Below are positions 12,800 through 23,329 of a DNA stretch of 64,000 nucleotides, piece by piece (the stretch's first letter is position 1; each line of letters starts with the position of its first letter). The position numbers were made by a program, and so were the translations under genes. The stretch covers positions 68,349,730-68,413,729 of the forward strand of contig NW_023604295.1 of NCBI RefSeq assembly GCF_014898055.3. The letters run 5' to 3'. The notes beneath the pieces were generated by a model, which saw only the letters and a program-made list of their open reading frames with translations, was not told where the DNA came from and searched no databases. The DNA comes from Talpa occidentalis. Lineage: Eukaryota; Chordata; Mammalia; Eulipotyphla; Talpidae.

Positions 12800-14262
12800 A
12801 GAAATCAAAATCCACTTCCCAAAATCCAGTCAGTACCCCATGCTCTCAGAGAACTATTTTCCCTCTTTCCTTTCAGATCTTTAATCCTATCTCCCTCACC
12901 ATCAATCTCAGCTTACAACCGTGTTACTTATTTAACTGGGAGAAAAAGGGACAATAAGGAGAGAATTTCCACCAGCTTCAACCAATCTACCTGCCCTCAA
13001 GAAGTCTCTTTCCTTCTGAAACCATGGGTGACTTACAACACTCCATAAGATCCAGTTGGAGCAATCCTCCTCATAGGCATTTCACTCTACTCATCCAACA
13101 AGATCACAACTTCAGCAATTCCTTACCTACTATATCATAATTTATTTCCATTTATTAAGTTATTTCTAGAAGCATGCCAATGGTCTATAATACCTGACAT
13201 CTTAAAAACATCAAAATATCAACTTCTTGACTCTGTATCCCCATTGGCAATATCTATTTCTCCCTCTTCTCCTTTTACAGCAAACATTTCAATGTTTACC
13301 TCCCTGCACTACCACTTTCTTTTCCTCCTTCCATTTTCTCTTGAACTCACTGCATTCAGTCTGATAGCCCACCACTTAAACAAGATTGTTCTTATCTAAG
13401 TACTAATGGTGACTTCTCACTAATTCTCTGATTTGGTTTATCATGATATAACCTAACTCTGCTTCTAGATTATTCTACTAGTGTCTTCATATTTGACTGG
13501 GCATTTCTTCCTGATTTTATTCTTTATATTCTTCTGAATTCTTTCATCTGGCCAGTTTGAAGGCACATAGGGAATAAATCTTCACTTCCTTAGCAATCTC
13601 ATTTAGTCCCAGTGATTTAAGACATATTTCCATAATGGAAATGTCTATATATACATCAATAATTCAAGTCTTTTTTTCTGTAATTCTTAAAAAAATCTCC
13701 AATTACTAATATTTCCATTTAGAAGTTTGTCTTCTCACACTTGCTCTGCCACTTTCTCCTCCTTCAGTCTTTATTATTTCAACAAATGACAAAAAGACCG
13801 CTGAGTGATTAAACTAAAACCTTGTTGTCACATCCCACAGTCAGTCTGTCAGAAAATGCTATTATGTCTACTTTCAAAAATGCCCAGAAACTGACCACTT
13901 CACACCATTGTTATTACTTATCTGTACTGTTGTAATGATTTCCAACTTATCTTCTCTTTTTTCCCCTACTGCCTTTGCTCAACAAAGCAGTGTTCTTTAA
14001 AAACAAGTCAGACCATGTTATTTCTCTTTCCAAAATCCTTCCAATGGCTTCTCATCTCATTTATAGTAAAAGTGAAGGTTCTTACAATGACCTAGAGAGC
14101 CCTACATGATCCATTTTCCTTTTTATTACTCTTCTGACCTCATCACCTACAATTCTCCCCCTCATTCAGTTCATGCCCTGCTCCTTATTGAACACACTAG
14201 ACAAATTCCCTCCTGAGAGCCTTTGTGCTTTCTTTTCATTTTGCCTGAAATGTCCTTTTAAT
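12800..14262 (+). mobile_element. Ancient LINE-2 (L2), long decayed copy
   Basis: The 3' part is clear. From about 13,980 to 14,262 it follows the L2 consensus order: 'accatgttatttctctttcc', 'aatccttccaatggcttctcat', 'gagccctacatgatcc', 'ctgacctcatcacctac', 'tgagagcctttgtgctttc' and 'gcctgaaatgtcctttta'. Weaker similarity extends upstream through 'gactctgtatccccattgg' near 13,230 to about 12.8 kb. L2 is an old CR1-like LINE shared across mammals and long inactive. The 84-codon frame at 12,794-13,048 lies inside it and is not a gene. A 67-bp block at 13,638-13,705 has a near-identical inverted copy at 21,475-21,541. Confidence 0.75.
13638..13705 (+). repeat. Inverted repeat arm 1 (67 bp)
   Basis: This block lies within the L2. 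Its reverse complement is found at 21,475-21,541 with three substitutions and one length difference in an A run, about 94 percent identity counted by eye. That is far closer than two independent L2 copies would be. Confidence 0.8.
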
Positions 14263-15112
14263 ACATAGATGTTGCAGAGATATAAATGCTTGTTTTCTTA
14301 TGTATTCTAGAAGATTGTTCAACTTTTATCTTCTGATTGACAACTATCTTGGCAAGTCTATTTAGCGTTGTAAAGTTGTCTTCAACTGTGGTACTTCCTA
14401 GTCTCTTTGCTTTATCTTTCTCAAAAGCATTTATAGCTATCATAAATATCAAATTTATTTCTTTCCATATTTCTTTACAAACTATAATATGCAAAAAATA
14501 TTCATAAAATCAGGATCTGCTGTATTTATCATTCTGTGCTGACCATCTAGACCATGCTTGGAATGGTAGGTTTTTAACAAATATTTCATAAATGAATAGT
14601 CTAGTTCAGTCATACTCAATACAAATTATTTGAAATGCATTAAAGGACAAAGTGGGTGATTTAGAAAAGCAGCCTAAAGAAAAATGTAAACCTCTTTGTT
14701 AAAATGTGGAATAAAATCATCTGTTGTTATTTAAATTAACCTATTAAAATAAATTATTTAAAGCTCAAAGCATTAATTTTCTCAACAATGGGTAGTAGAC
14801 TAATTTTATCATTAGGACTATACACATTGCTAAGGATTTCATCTATTTCAGGACATTACCTAATGATAGTTGCAATGTAAATTTGTAAAAATGAATTACA
14901 ATATACATATTTTAATATAATGTGATAATTATTTTGTCATTAGCATTAGACAAAAGTGAAAAGACTGATGAAAATCTACTTATGCAATAAATATTCCTAT
15001 TACATTGTGACTGGATTAACTTTAAAAATTAAGCATTTTCTTTTTTTTCTTCAGTGATTTTGATATATGATCCTGTAAATCAATTAAGAGATTTTTTTAA
15101 GAATTTAAATTT
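14263..15112. other. Unassigned AT-rich DNA left of the L1
   Basis: No gene is supported. Near 15,080-15,107 there is a second, shorter relative of the 67-bp block seen at 13.6 and 21.5 kb. Confidence 0.4.
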
Positions 15113-15124
15113 AAATTTTAATCA
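15113..15124 (+). repeat. Left target-site duplication of full-length L1 (candidate)
   Basis: AAATTTTAATCA here recurs at 21,463-21,474 directly after the L1 A tail. Twenty-one bases separate this copy from the GGGGGG that I take as the L1 start. Confidence 0.65.
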
Positions 15125-15145
15125 GATATCAATATGTTAGTGATT

Positions 15146-16345
15146 GGGGGGCGGAGCAACATGGCGGCGAGGAGACGCTGCGAGTAAGATCTCCCATTAA
15201 AAAAAGTGAATAGGGAGGAAAAGCGGCAGGTCCCAGTGAGAATTGGGACACGGAAGATAAACGGGTGACGCCAACGAACTGCCCGAAGAAGAAAGTGGCC
15301 ATAAAAGAGGACTAGAGGGGAGGGAAGCGCAGAACCCTGCTCCCATCCCCCGCCCACAGAGGCGGCACTCTCCGACCCGCAGAGAGGAGGGAAACAACAA
15401 ACCAAAACGGCCAACAAAAACAAACGACGCAGCAAGCGGGACTGGGAGTGGAAAGGAACTATTGCAGCCACCACACCCCGTGAACGGGAGCTGAGGCGAA
15501 CCCTGCAGGATCCGCCGCGGCGGTGAGCGAACGGCTCCGGGCGCCATTAGAGAAGAACAAAGAACCCGGGAGACACGCACACAGCCCGGGCTGCCGGTAA
15601 GCTTGCGCGGAAACGCGGCGCGCTCAGCGCGCTTGAAAAGCAAGTGCAGACCTGGATCGCGGCTGCCCAGGTCCCCGCGCCTGCGACCTAGGCTTGCGGG
15701 GAGACGCGCGGAGGTCCTCACTGAGGTGAAGGTCCCTCCCTGAGTGAGCAGGAACCAGGCATCCAGGCACGGGAGCTGTGCAAAAGGCGCCATTCCCGCG
15801 CCACTGAACTGGGCTACAGCCCTCGTCCTGGAACTGAGGGCTTTGAACTGAGACCCGGGGCACGAAAATTCGGGGCGTGGTTTCTCCACGACGGTGGGGC
15901 ACAAGGCAGACACAGCACCCCAAAGCTGTTGAGGTGTACCCTACCATTCCCGCTCTGTTCTCTGTCCCACGGGGTGGGGGGAGGCGAAAAACAGCCCCCC
16001 AAGGACAATAGGAGAGATCTCTGGCGCCACCTAGCGACCAGGAAAAAAAAAGTCACTAACACCCTATAAAACAGGAAATTTCTTAAGACTGCTTGAAAAG
16101 GACAGAAGGTTTCTGGAGGACCCAGTGGCCAGCCGGGAAGTTATTCCACGCCAGGCCCCTTCCGACCAGCAGTCTGAGCCCACAGAGGGAGGAGGCACCC
16201 ACGTCCGGGGCAGACCGGGTGCGCAGAAGAGTGTGCCTGAAACCGGAGGCGCAGGGACTGCATCCCGCTTCGGCATTTGAGAACAGGGACATTTCTTCAG
16301 TAAAAACTGCCTAAAACCAGCAGAAAGCTCCCCCAGAAGACAGAG
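15146..16345 (+). promoter_or_regulatory. L1 5' UTR / internal promoter, CpG-rich
   Basis: This 1.2-kb block is the most CpG- and GC-rich in the window, while its surroundings are AT-rich. In L1 elements the 5' UTR holds an internal RNA polymerase II promoter and is normally silenced by CpG methylation. No tandem monomers of the mouse type are visible. Long open frames on the opposite strand (for example 15,197-15,913) probably reflect the low stop-codon density of GC-rich DNA; the point is treated under findings. Confidence 0.85.
15158..15168 (+). promoter_or_regulatory. YY1-type site at L1 5' end
   Basis: AACATGGCGGC fits the YY1 pattern AANATGGCNGC exactly and lies 12 bases after the element start. 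In human L1 a YY1 site at the same place sets the transcription start. Binding in this lineage is inferred. Confidence 0.65.
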
Positions 16346-17374
16346 ATGGCTCCTGGAAGAGCCAGAGGGGAGCGGAGAAGTTCACCCAAGATGTCAGTCA
16401 GTCCGAGCAACACAGTGTCCCAACGCATACGACAAATTAGAAAACAGACAGTAGGGAGTAGAAGAACCACACGCAACCTAAAAACTCCTCAGGAAAGAAG
16501 CACACCACAAAAAGAAAACCACTCCCCAGATTGCAACGACAGCAACTTGGAAGAACTTCTGAGCCTTCCAGAAAGAGAATTTAAAATTGCCATGATTAAA
16601 ATAGTGATAGATCAGAAGAAGGAAATTGAGTCCCTAAAGAGGGAAGTAAGAGAAATGCAGGAGATCAAAGAATTAATGGAGGAACTAAAGAACTCTGGGA
16701 AAAGCAATGAAAGCAGAATAGATGAAATGGAAGAACGAATAAGTAATCTTGAAGACACAGAAATAAAAAGAACCAAAACAGAAAAGGAAAGAGAAGTACG
16801 AAGGAAAAAGAATGAAGAAAGACTTCGGGAACTATCTGACTCCATGAGGAAAGGAAATATAAGAGTTATAGGAATTCCAGAAGGAGAGGAGAGAGATGTA
16901 GGAACAGAGAAAATATTCATGGATATAATTGAAGAGAACTTCCCAAATGAGAAGAAGGAGCTGAAAATTGATATACAAGAAGCAAGAAGAACACCAAACT
17001 TCTACGACGAAAGGAAAAACACAGCAAGACACATAATAGTAAAGCTCCCAAGAATCCAGGACAAGGAAAAAATAATGAAGCTGACAAGAGGGAAGAAACA
17101 GATAACATTCAAAGGAAAACCAATCAGGCTGACATCAGACTTCTCTGAAGAAACACTACGGGCAAGGAGAGAGTGGAGGGACATAGTCAACAGACTCCAA
17201 GAAAACAGATGCCAACCAAGAATACTCTATCCCGCAAAGCTCTCTTTCCTCCATGAAGAAAGAATATGGACCTTCCCAGACAAAGAGAAACTCCGGAATT
17301 TCATTGCGACTAAACCCCCACTCCAAAAAATACTACAAGGAATCCTAAAGCCAGAACCTCAGAGGGACGAATAA
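16346..17374 (+). CDS. L1 ORF1: L1 ORF1p, RNA-binding chaperone (intact)
   Basis: A 342-codon uninterrupted frame, close to the usual size of mammalian L1 ORF1p. The start has purine at -3 and G at +4. Residues 1-70 are basic and Ser/Thr-rich. About 75-165 is a charged heptad-like coiled coil, expected to trimerise. About 170-260 is the RRM-like domain, with NIRVIGIP at 171-178 and ARHIIVKLP at 227-235. About 262-332 is the C-terminal domain with LTSDFSEETL and YPAKLSF. The protein coats L1 RNA and acts as a nucleic-acid chaperone in the L1 ribonucleoprotein. It is followed after 76 bases by ORF2 on the same bicistronic RNA. No frameshift or early stop is seen. Whether it is expressed cannot be judged. 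Confidence 0.95.
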   Translation: MAPGRARGERRSSPKMSVSPSNTVSQRIRQIRKQTVGSRRTTRNLKTPQERSTPQKENHSPDCNDSNLEELLSLPEREFKIAMIKIVIDQKKEIESLKREVREMQEIKELMEELKNSGKSNESRIDEMEERISNLEDTEIKRTKTEKEREVRRKKNEERLRELSDSMRKGNIRVIGIPEGEERDVGTEKIFMDIIEENFPNEKKELKIDIQEARRTPNFYDERKNTARHIIVKLPRIQDKEKIMKLTRGKKQITFKGKPIRLTSDFSEETLRARREWRDIVNRLQENRCQPRILYPAKLSFLHEERIWTFPDKEKLRNFIATKPPLQKILQGILKPEPQRDE

Positions 17375-17450
17375 CAACGAAATAAGACCAAAAAAAAAAA
17401 AAAAGTTATTAAAAGAATAAATAAATAAAATCAAAGGAAAGACAAACATA
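17375..17450 (+). other. L1 inter-ORF spacer
   Basis: Seventy-six A-rich bases between the ORF1 stop and ORF2 start, with a 15-base A run and an 'aataaataaataaa' stretch. L1 ORF2 is translated by an unusual low-efficiency re-initiation after ORF1. No ribosome-entry structure can be claimed from sequence. Confidence 0.7.
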
Positions 17451-18560
17451 ATGGCAAATACAGATGCTAACATATCAATATTAACTCTAAATGTAAATGG
17501 ACTAAACTCTTCAATAAAAAGACACAGAGTTGCAGCCTGGATTAAGAAACAAAACCCAACCTTTTGCTGTCTCCAGGAAACACATTTAGCTACAAAAGAT
17601 AAAAATAGGCTCAAAGTCAAAGGATGGAAAACAATCCTACAAGCAAATGGGCCAAAAAAGAAAGCAGGAACAGCTATACTTATATCAGATAAAACAGACT
17701 TCAAACTCAAAAAAATAAAAAGAGACCCCAATGGTCACTACATTATGATTAAGGGGACAATACTTCAAGAAGAAATAACACTCATTAACATATACTCACC
17801 AAACGAAAGAGCACCAAAATATATCAGACAACTGTTGTCCTCTCTGAAAACAGACATCAGAGAAAACACATATGTAGTGGGAGACTTCAACACACCACTA
17901 TCAACAATGGATAGGTCAACAAGACAAAAAATAAGTAAAGAAACTAAAGCTCTAAATAAGGACCTAGAGCATTTGGGCTTAACAGACATCTATAGAACAC
18001 TAAACCCAAAAAAAACGGAGTACACATTTTTCTCAAGCGCACATGGATCATTCTCCAGGATCGATCACATACTGGGGCACAAGACAAACATCAACAGATA
18101 CACCAAGATTGAAATCATACCAACCATCTTTTCTGACCACGAAGGCATCAAACTAGAAATAAATCATAAAAAGAAGGCAAGGAACTATCCTACCTCATGG
18201 AGATTAAAAGCCACACTACTGGAAGACCACTGGACTAACGAGGAGATCAAAGAAGAAATTAAAAAATTCTTTGAATTGAATGACAAGGAGGACACCAATA
18301 TCCTAAATGTATGGGATGCAGCAAAAGCAGTAATAAGAGGAAAATATATAGCAATAGAAGCTCACATCAAAAAACAAGAAAGAACTCAAAGAAACAACCT
18401 AATCTCGAAGCTCAAAGATCTAGAAAAAGAACAACAAAAAAACCCCAGAACCAGTAGAAGAAAAGAAATAATAAAAACCAAAGCAGAAATAAATGAAATT
18501 GAAACTAAAAAAAAATCCAAAAGATCAATGAAACCAAGAGCTGGTTCTTTGAAAAAATAA
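17451..18560 (+). pseudogene. L1 ORF2: L1 ORF2p N-terminal part: endonuclease, ends by frameshift
   Basis: A 369-codon frame that holds the complete apurinic-like endonuclease domain (residues 1 to about 240). All catalytic positions expected for L1 endonuclease are present: N14, E43 in QETH, Y115 in NIYSPN, D145 and N147 in GDFN, D205 in RIDH, D229 and H230 in SDH. This domain nicks target DNA at TTTT/AA-like sites to prime reverse transcription. The frame leaves the ORF2 register at a nine-A run (18,507-18,515) and stops 15 codons later. Sequence 3' of the run continues as ORF2 in the -1 relative register. The related copy at 35 kb reads through the following region in the expected frame, so I read this as a one-base deletion. 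Confidence 0.93.
18507..18515 (+). other. Frameshift site in L1 ORF2 (A run)
   Basis: Nine consecutive A. ORF2 is open in one register up to here and in another from ATC at 18,515-18,517 onward. A single lost base explains it. A homopolymer run is also a frequent place for sequencing error, so the lesion itself needs confirming. Confidence 0.8.
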
Positions 18561-21277
18561 ATAAAATAGACAAACCCCTAGCCAGGCTCACAAAGGAAAA
18601 AAGGGAGAAAGCACAAATACACAGAATCATAAATGAAAGAGGAGAAATCACAACGGACACAGCAGAAATCAAAAGAATAATCAGTAACTACTATGAACAG
18701 TTATATGGAAACAAGTTCAACAATCTAGAGGAGATGGACAAATTCCTACAACTCTACAATCACCCAAAGCTAGATAAAGAAGAAATAGAACACCTAAACA
18801 GACCAATTACAAGCAGCGAAATTGAAATGGTAATTAAAAACCTCCCCAAAAACAAAAGCCCAGGACCTGATGGATTTACAAATGAATTCTACCAAACATT
18901 CAGAGACGAATTAGTGCCTATCCTTCACAAACTCTTCCAAAAAATTGAGAAGGAAGGGACAATACCAAACACGTTCTATGAAGCCAATATTACACTAATA
19001 CCAAAACCGAATAAGGACAACACAAAAAAGGAAAACTATAGGCCAATCTCCCTAATGAACACTGATGCAAAAATCCTCAATAAAATTTTAGCTATCAGAA
19101 TCCAACAATGTATCCATAAGATAATTCACCACGACCAAGTTGGATTCATTCCAGGGGCACAAGGATGGTTTAACATCCGAAAATCAATCAACGTTATCCA
19201 ACACATCAACAAAAAGAAATATAAAAACCATATGATAATATCAATAGATGCTGAGAAAGCTTTCGACAAAGTGCAACACCCATTCATGATAAAAACCCTT
19301 GAAATTCTTGGGATACAAGGAACATACCTCAACATCATAAAGGCCATCTATGACAAGCCAACAGCCAGTATCATTCTCAATGGTGAAAAGCTGAAAGCAA
19401 TTCCATTAAGATCTGGAACAAGACAAGGATGTCCACTCTCACCACTGCTTTTCAATATAATACTGGAAGTCCTAGCCAGAGCAATAAGACAAGAGAAAGA
19501 CATCCAAGGAATCCAAATAGGAAAAGAAGAAGTCAAACTATCACTATTTGCAGATGATATGATAATATACATAGAGAACCCCAAAATCTCCACAGAAAAA
19601 GTAATTCAACTCATCAATCAATTCAGTAAAGTGGCAGGATACAAAATCAACACGCAAAAGTCAGTAGCCTTCCTATACACAAACAATAAATCTGAAGAAG
19701 AAGAAATCAAAAAAACCACCCCTTTTATTATCGAAACAAAAAAAATCAAATATTTGGGAATAAATCTAACAAAAGAGGTAAAGGACCTATACAAAGAAAA
19801 CTATAAAACACTGTTAAAAGAAATAGAAGAAGACACAAAGAAATGGAAAGACATCCCCTGCTCATGGATTGGAAGAATAAACATTATTAAAATGGCCATC
19901 CTACCAAAAGCAATATACAGATTCAATGCTATTCCAATCAAAATCTCAATGGCATTCTTCAAAGAAATAGAACAATTATTGATGAAATTCATATGGAATC
20001 ACCAAAAACCCCGAATAGCCAAAGCTCTACTGAAAAAAAAAGAAGGAAATGGAGGCATCACACTCCCAGACTTCAAACTATACTACAAAGCCATAATCAT
20101 CAAAACTGCATGGTATTGGAACAAGAACAGACATACAGACCAATGGAATCGAATAGAAAATCCAGAAATAAACCCACAGATTTATGGTCAACTAATCTTT
20201 GACAAAGGAGCAAAGACTATGCATTGGAGCAAAGAAAGTTTGTTCAATAAATGGTGCTGGGAAAACTGGGTCGCTACATGCAAAAGAATGAAGCTTGACC
20301 ACTACCTCACACCATACACAAAAATCAACTCAAAATGGATTAAAGAACTAGACATAAGACCTGAAACCATAAAATACATAGAAGGAAATATAGGCGAAAC
20401 ACTATGGGATTTGCACATCAAAGACATCTTTACAGACACATCACCCAAAGCAGTGATAGTGAAGAGAAAGATAAACAGCTGGGACTACATCAAATTAAAG
20501 AGCTTCTGCACAGCAAAAGAGACAATAACAAAAACAAAGAGAAACCCCACCAACTGGGAGAACATTTTTGCACCCAACACTAATGATAAAGGACTGATCA
20601 CAAAAATCTGCAAAGAGCTGATGAGACTCAGCAACAACAAAGAAAATAATCCAGTCAAAAAATGGGCAGAAGAGCTAAAAAGAAACTTCTCTGAAGAGGA
20701 AATGCAAATGGCCAACAGACATATGAAAAAATGTTCAACATCACTTGTAATCAGGGAAATGCAAATCAAAACTACCATGAGATACCATCTCACACCAGTG
20801 AGAATGGCACATATTAAAAAAACTAGCAACAACAAATGTTGGCGAGGGTGTGGAGAAAAAGGAACTCTCTTGCACTGTTGGTGGGAGTGCAAACTGGTCC
20901 AACCACTATGGAGAACTGTGTGGAGATTTCTGGACCTACTAAACATAGAGGTTCCATATGATCCAGCAATTCCACTCCTAGGTATTTACCCAAAGGACAC
21001 AGAAACATCAATTCCAAAGAGCACCTGCACTCCTATGTTTATAGCAGCACTGTTTACAATAGCTAAGCTTTGGAAACAACCCAAATGCCCAAAAATAGAT
21101 GACTGGATCAAGAAGATGTGGTACATATATACCATGGAATATTACTCAGCATTCAAAAAAGATAAACACATGCAATTTGCAGCAACATGGATGGCACTGG
21201 AAGGGATCATGCTCAGCGAAATAAGCCAAAAAGAAAAAGAAAAATACCGGATGGTCTCACTCATAGCAGGAATCTAG
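18515..21277 (+). pseudogene. L1 ORF2: L1 ORF2p C-terminal part: reverse transcriptase and Cys-rich domain
   Basis: The register is open from about 18,515; the first ATG in it is at 18,734 and gives 847 codons. It includes the Z/RT region ([13 protein letters not shown], then [12 protein letters not shown], then AFDKVQHPF) and the reverse transcriptase core with [12 protein letters not shown]. The catalytic FADD is encoded at 19,547-19,558. Near the end is the cysteine motif C-x3-C-x7-H-x4-C, encoded at 20,837-20,890. The polypeptide ends at MVSLIAGI. The total ORF2 span from 17,451 corresponds to about 1275 residues, the usual mammalian length. Apart from the frameshift no other break is seen. 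Cut off from its start by the frameshift, this part is not expected to be made from the normal ATG. Confidence 0.95.
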
Positions 21278-21462
21278 AAAACTTAAATAAGGGACCAGGA
21301 AAATGAATATAAGAAAGTGAAAATCAAAATCAACAAAAAACTATGAACCAGAGACACTTTTTGGGGGGTGGGGGGGCGGGAGGGGAAGGATTGGGGTCAG
21401 AATGGGGCGTTTGCAATTGTATGGGGGAATATAAAAATAAAATTTAATATTTAAAAAAAAAA
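21278..21462 (+). other. L1 3' UTR with G-rich tract and A tail
   Basis: A short 3' UTR carrying a G-rich tract at 21,363-21,396 with at least four runs of three or more G, then 'ggattggggtcagaatgggg', 'aataaaattta' and a 13-A tail. The same layout is present in the copies at 37.77-37.96 kb and, reversed, at 10.1-10.27 kb. A G-rich polypurine tract in the 3' UTR is a recurring L1 trait. Confidence 0.9.
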
Positions 21463-21474
21463 AAATTTTAATCA
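21463..21474 (+). repeat. Right target-site duplication of full-length L1 (candidate)
   Basis: AAATTTTAATCA matches 15,113-15,124. Its first A's overlap the A tail, so the certain part is about nine bases. Confidence 0.6.
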
Positions 21475-21541
21475 ATTGGAGATTTTTTTTAAGAATTACA
21501 GGAAAAAGGACTTGAATTATTGATATATATATAGACATTTC
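21475..21541 (-). repeat. Inverted repeat arm 2 (67 bp)
   Basis: Reverse complement of 13,638-13,705, starting immediately after the right target duplication of the L1. Similarity ends abruptly at about 21,541. Confidence 0.8.
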
Positions 21542-23329
21542 ATATAATTCTTCTGTTTTGTAAATACTTTCATAAAATTCTATAGACTATCACTTCCTGC
21601 AAGAAAGTCACAAAGCAAATTATTATGTGGTAGTCATGGGCAAATCTAGTATTGAAGTAATCTATTTAAATTAGGTAACTCATGATATCATAAATTTGAG
21701 CATAAAATGAATTTTTCATAAAAAACAAATTAAAAATCAATAGCCAAGGAATTAAAAGTTCATGAACTATACATGGATATAATTGGTTTGGCACATTGAA
21801 TATTTTGTAATCATGACTTTTTTCCTCATCTGAATGTGGTTTTCAAAAAATAGATCATTAAGGAAATTGCTTTAGGTGTAAATGTATTATGGAAACTGAA
21901 TTTTTCATTATCACATTTTTTGATAACATTTACATTTCTAAATAATATTTAAAAATAAATGTTTAATATATCATTTCCAACTGGCTATGATAAAATTAAA
22001 TTCATGCTTACATATCCATGCTCACAGAAATGTCAGCTTACTCTGTAGCTTAAATATTTAGGAAGAGAAGTCAATATAAGAGCTATTAGTTTTCCAGACT
22101 TTTTTTTTATAAATAATATATATGTAATCAATTATAATCACCTTTTGAAATGTAAAGTGTGAGATTTGAAAAAGGAGATGTTACTAAGCTGTTATTTACA
22201 AAAGTAGAAGTGAAGAAAACTTTAATCATGGCTACTGAATTTTGCATAGAAAAAATATTAGCATAGATAAACAAGTGCTCCTGGTCATATATTCAAGCAA
22301 ATATTTTGAATATTGTTTCCACAGAGAAGTACCCCAAGCAAGCCAAGGAACCATTCAAATTTTACTGCTCTGTTGAACATGCTCAGTGATCGGGCAGTTT
22401 TATTTTTGAGGATGATTTATTTAAAAAAAAAAGATTTAGGACTATAATGTGATGGCACTAACTTTTTATGGAACTCTAAGTAATTTTTAATGCAATTCCA
22501 AGTGGTGTGAATAACAATTTTTAATTATTTTTACTCTTCTACATTTAATATGAACAAACCTACTTGCAGATTTAAATTCTATTATGCTCCTGAACCAAAA
22601 TTCTATAGTTTAGAAATCATACTTGCTTACACTTTTGCACGACTATCTGCATTTATAGACACTTCTCTTTGAAACCAAAATCTGACCTTGCAAATTCTCA
22701 AACACTTGAAATGATTCCCCATTACCTCTGAGATATCACAGAAGCATTTGCAATGTGGTAATAGCAACTTTCTCAAACAGGAACAACTATGAACAAGGTC
22801 ACAGAATTCACAAGTTCCCTAGCATAGTAAATGTCTTCTGTTTTCATTTTGATATTATTGAAAATGTTGAATATATATGGACCATCTAATTAAACCCTCA
22901 TGCCATCATACTAACAAAAGAATATACTGCTGGAGTATGTTTTTAAAATTACATCTACACTGAAAACAGCTAGGTAACCAATGGCAACAGAGGAGGTTCC
23001 TTGGTTTGCTCTAGATGGTATCATCCAACAATTAACCAGAGGGATACTACACCCAGAAGTCTTGTGACATGGGGTGAAGCTGGAACACTCCTTGGACTTC
23101 AGAGATCAATACAGACTGTGATAGAGAAGACAGAGAAGAGAGTATGTTTTATTAAAGTAGAGGAAACTAGAGAGAAATGCCTGGAGGCTGTTTCAGAGAT
23201 TAGGGATGCAGATGGTTAATTGATAGCTCAGTTATGGGCAGTGAGGAAGAGAAAGCTAAGTGGTGGTGGCACTCACCTTTGACCAAACATGCAGAAGAGC
23301 TGGGGTGTCTCCCGTAGGCAGGGTGTGCC
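21542..23329. other. Unassigned AT-rich DNA
   Basis: No gene or dated repeat is supported. The 72-codon frame at 23,001-23,219 has no recognisable character. Confidence 0.4.

Larger units (their letters stand above)
15146..21462 (+). mobile_element. L1: Full-length young L1 retrotransposon
   Basis: A complete LINE-1 of about 6.3 kb: CpG-rich 5' UTR (15,146-16,345), ORF1 (16,346-17,374), a 76-base A-rich spacer, ORF2 (17,451-21,277, broken once by a frameshift), a 3' UTR with a G-rich tract, AATAAAA-like signals and an A tail. The 5' end has the GGGGGGCGGAG start and a YY1-type site typical of full-length mammalian L1. L1 copies itself through an RNA intermediate by target-primed reverse transcription. 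ORF1 is intact and ORF2 has a single visible defect, so this is one of the youngest elements in the window. The homologous copies at 35.0-37.96 kb and 10.1 kb belong to the same family. Confidence 0.95.

Noticed and set aside
15118..15474. Minus-strand 118-codon host protein
   Set aside because: It spans the L1 5' junction and GC-rich L1 UTR; best explained by low stop density.
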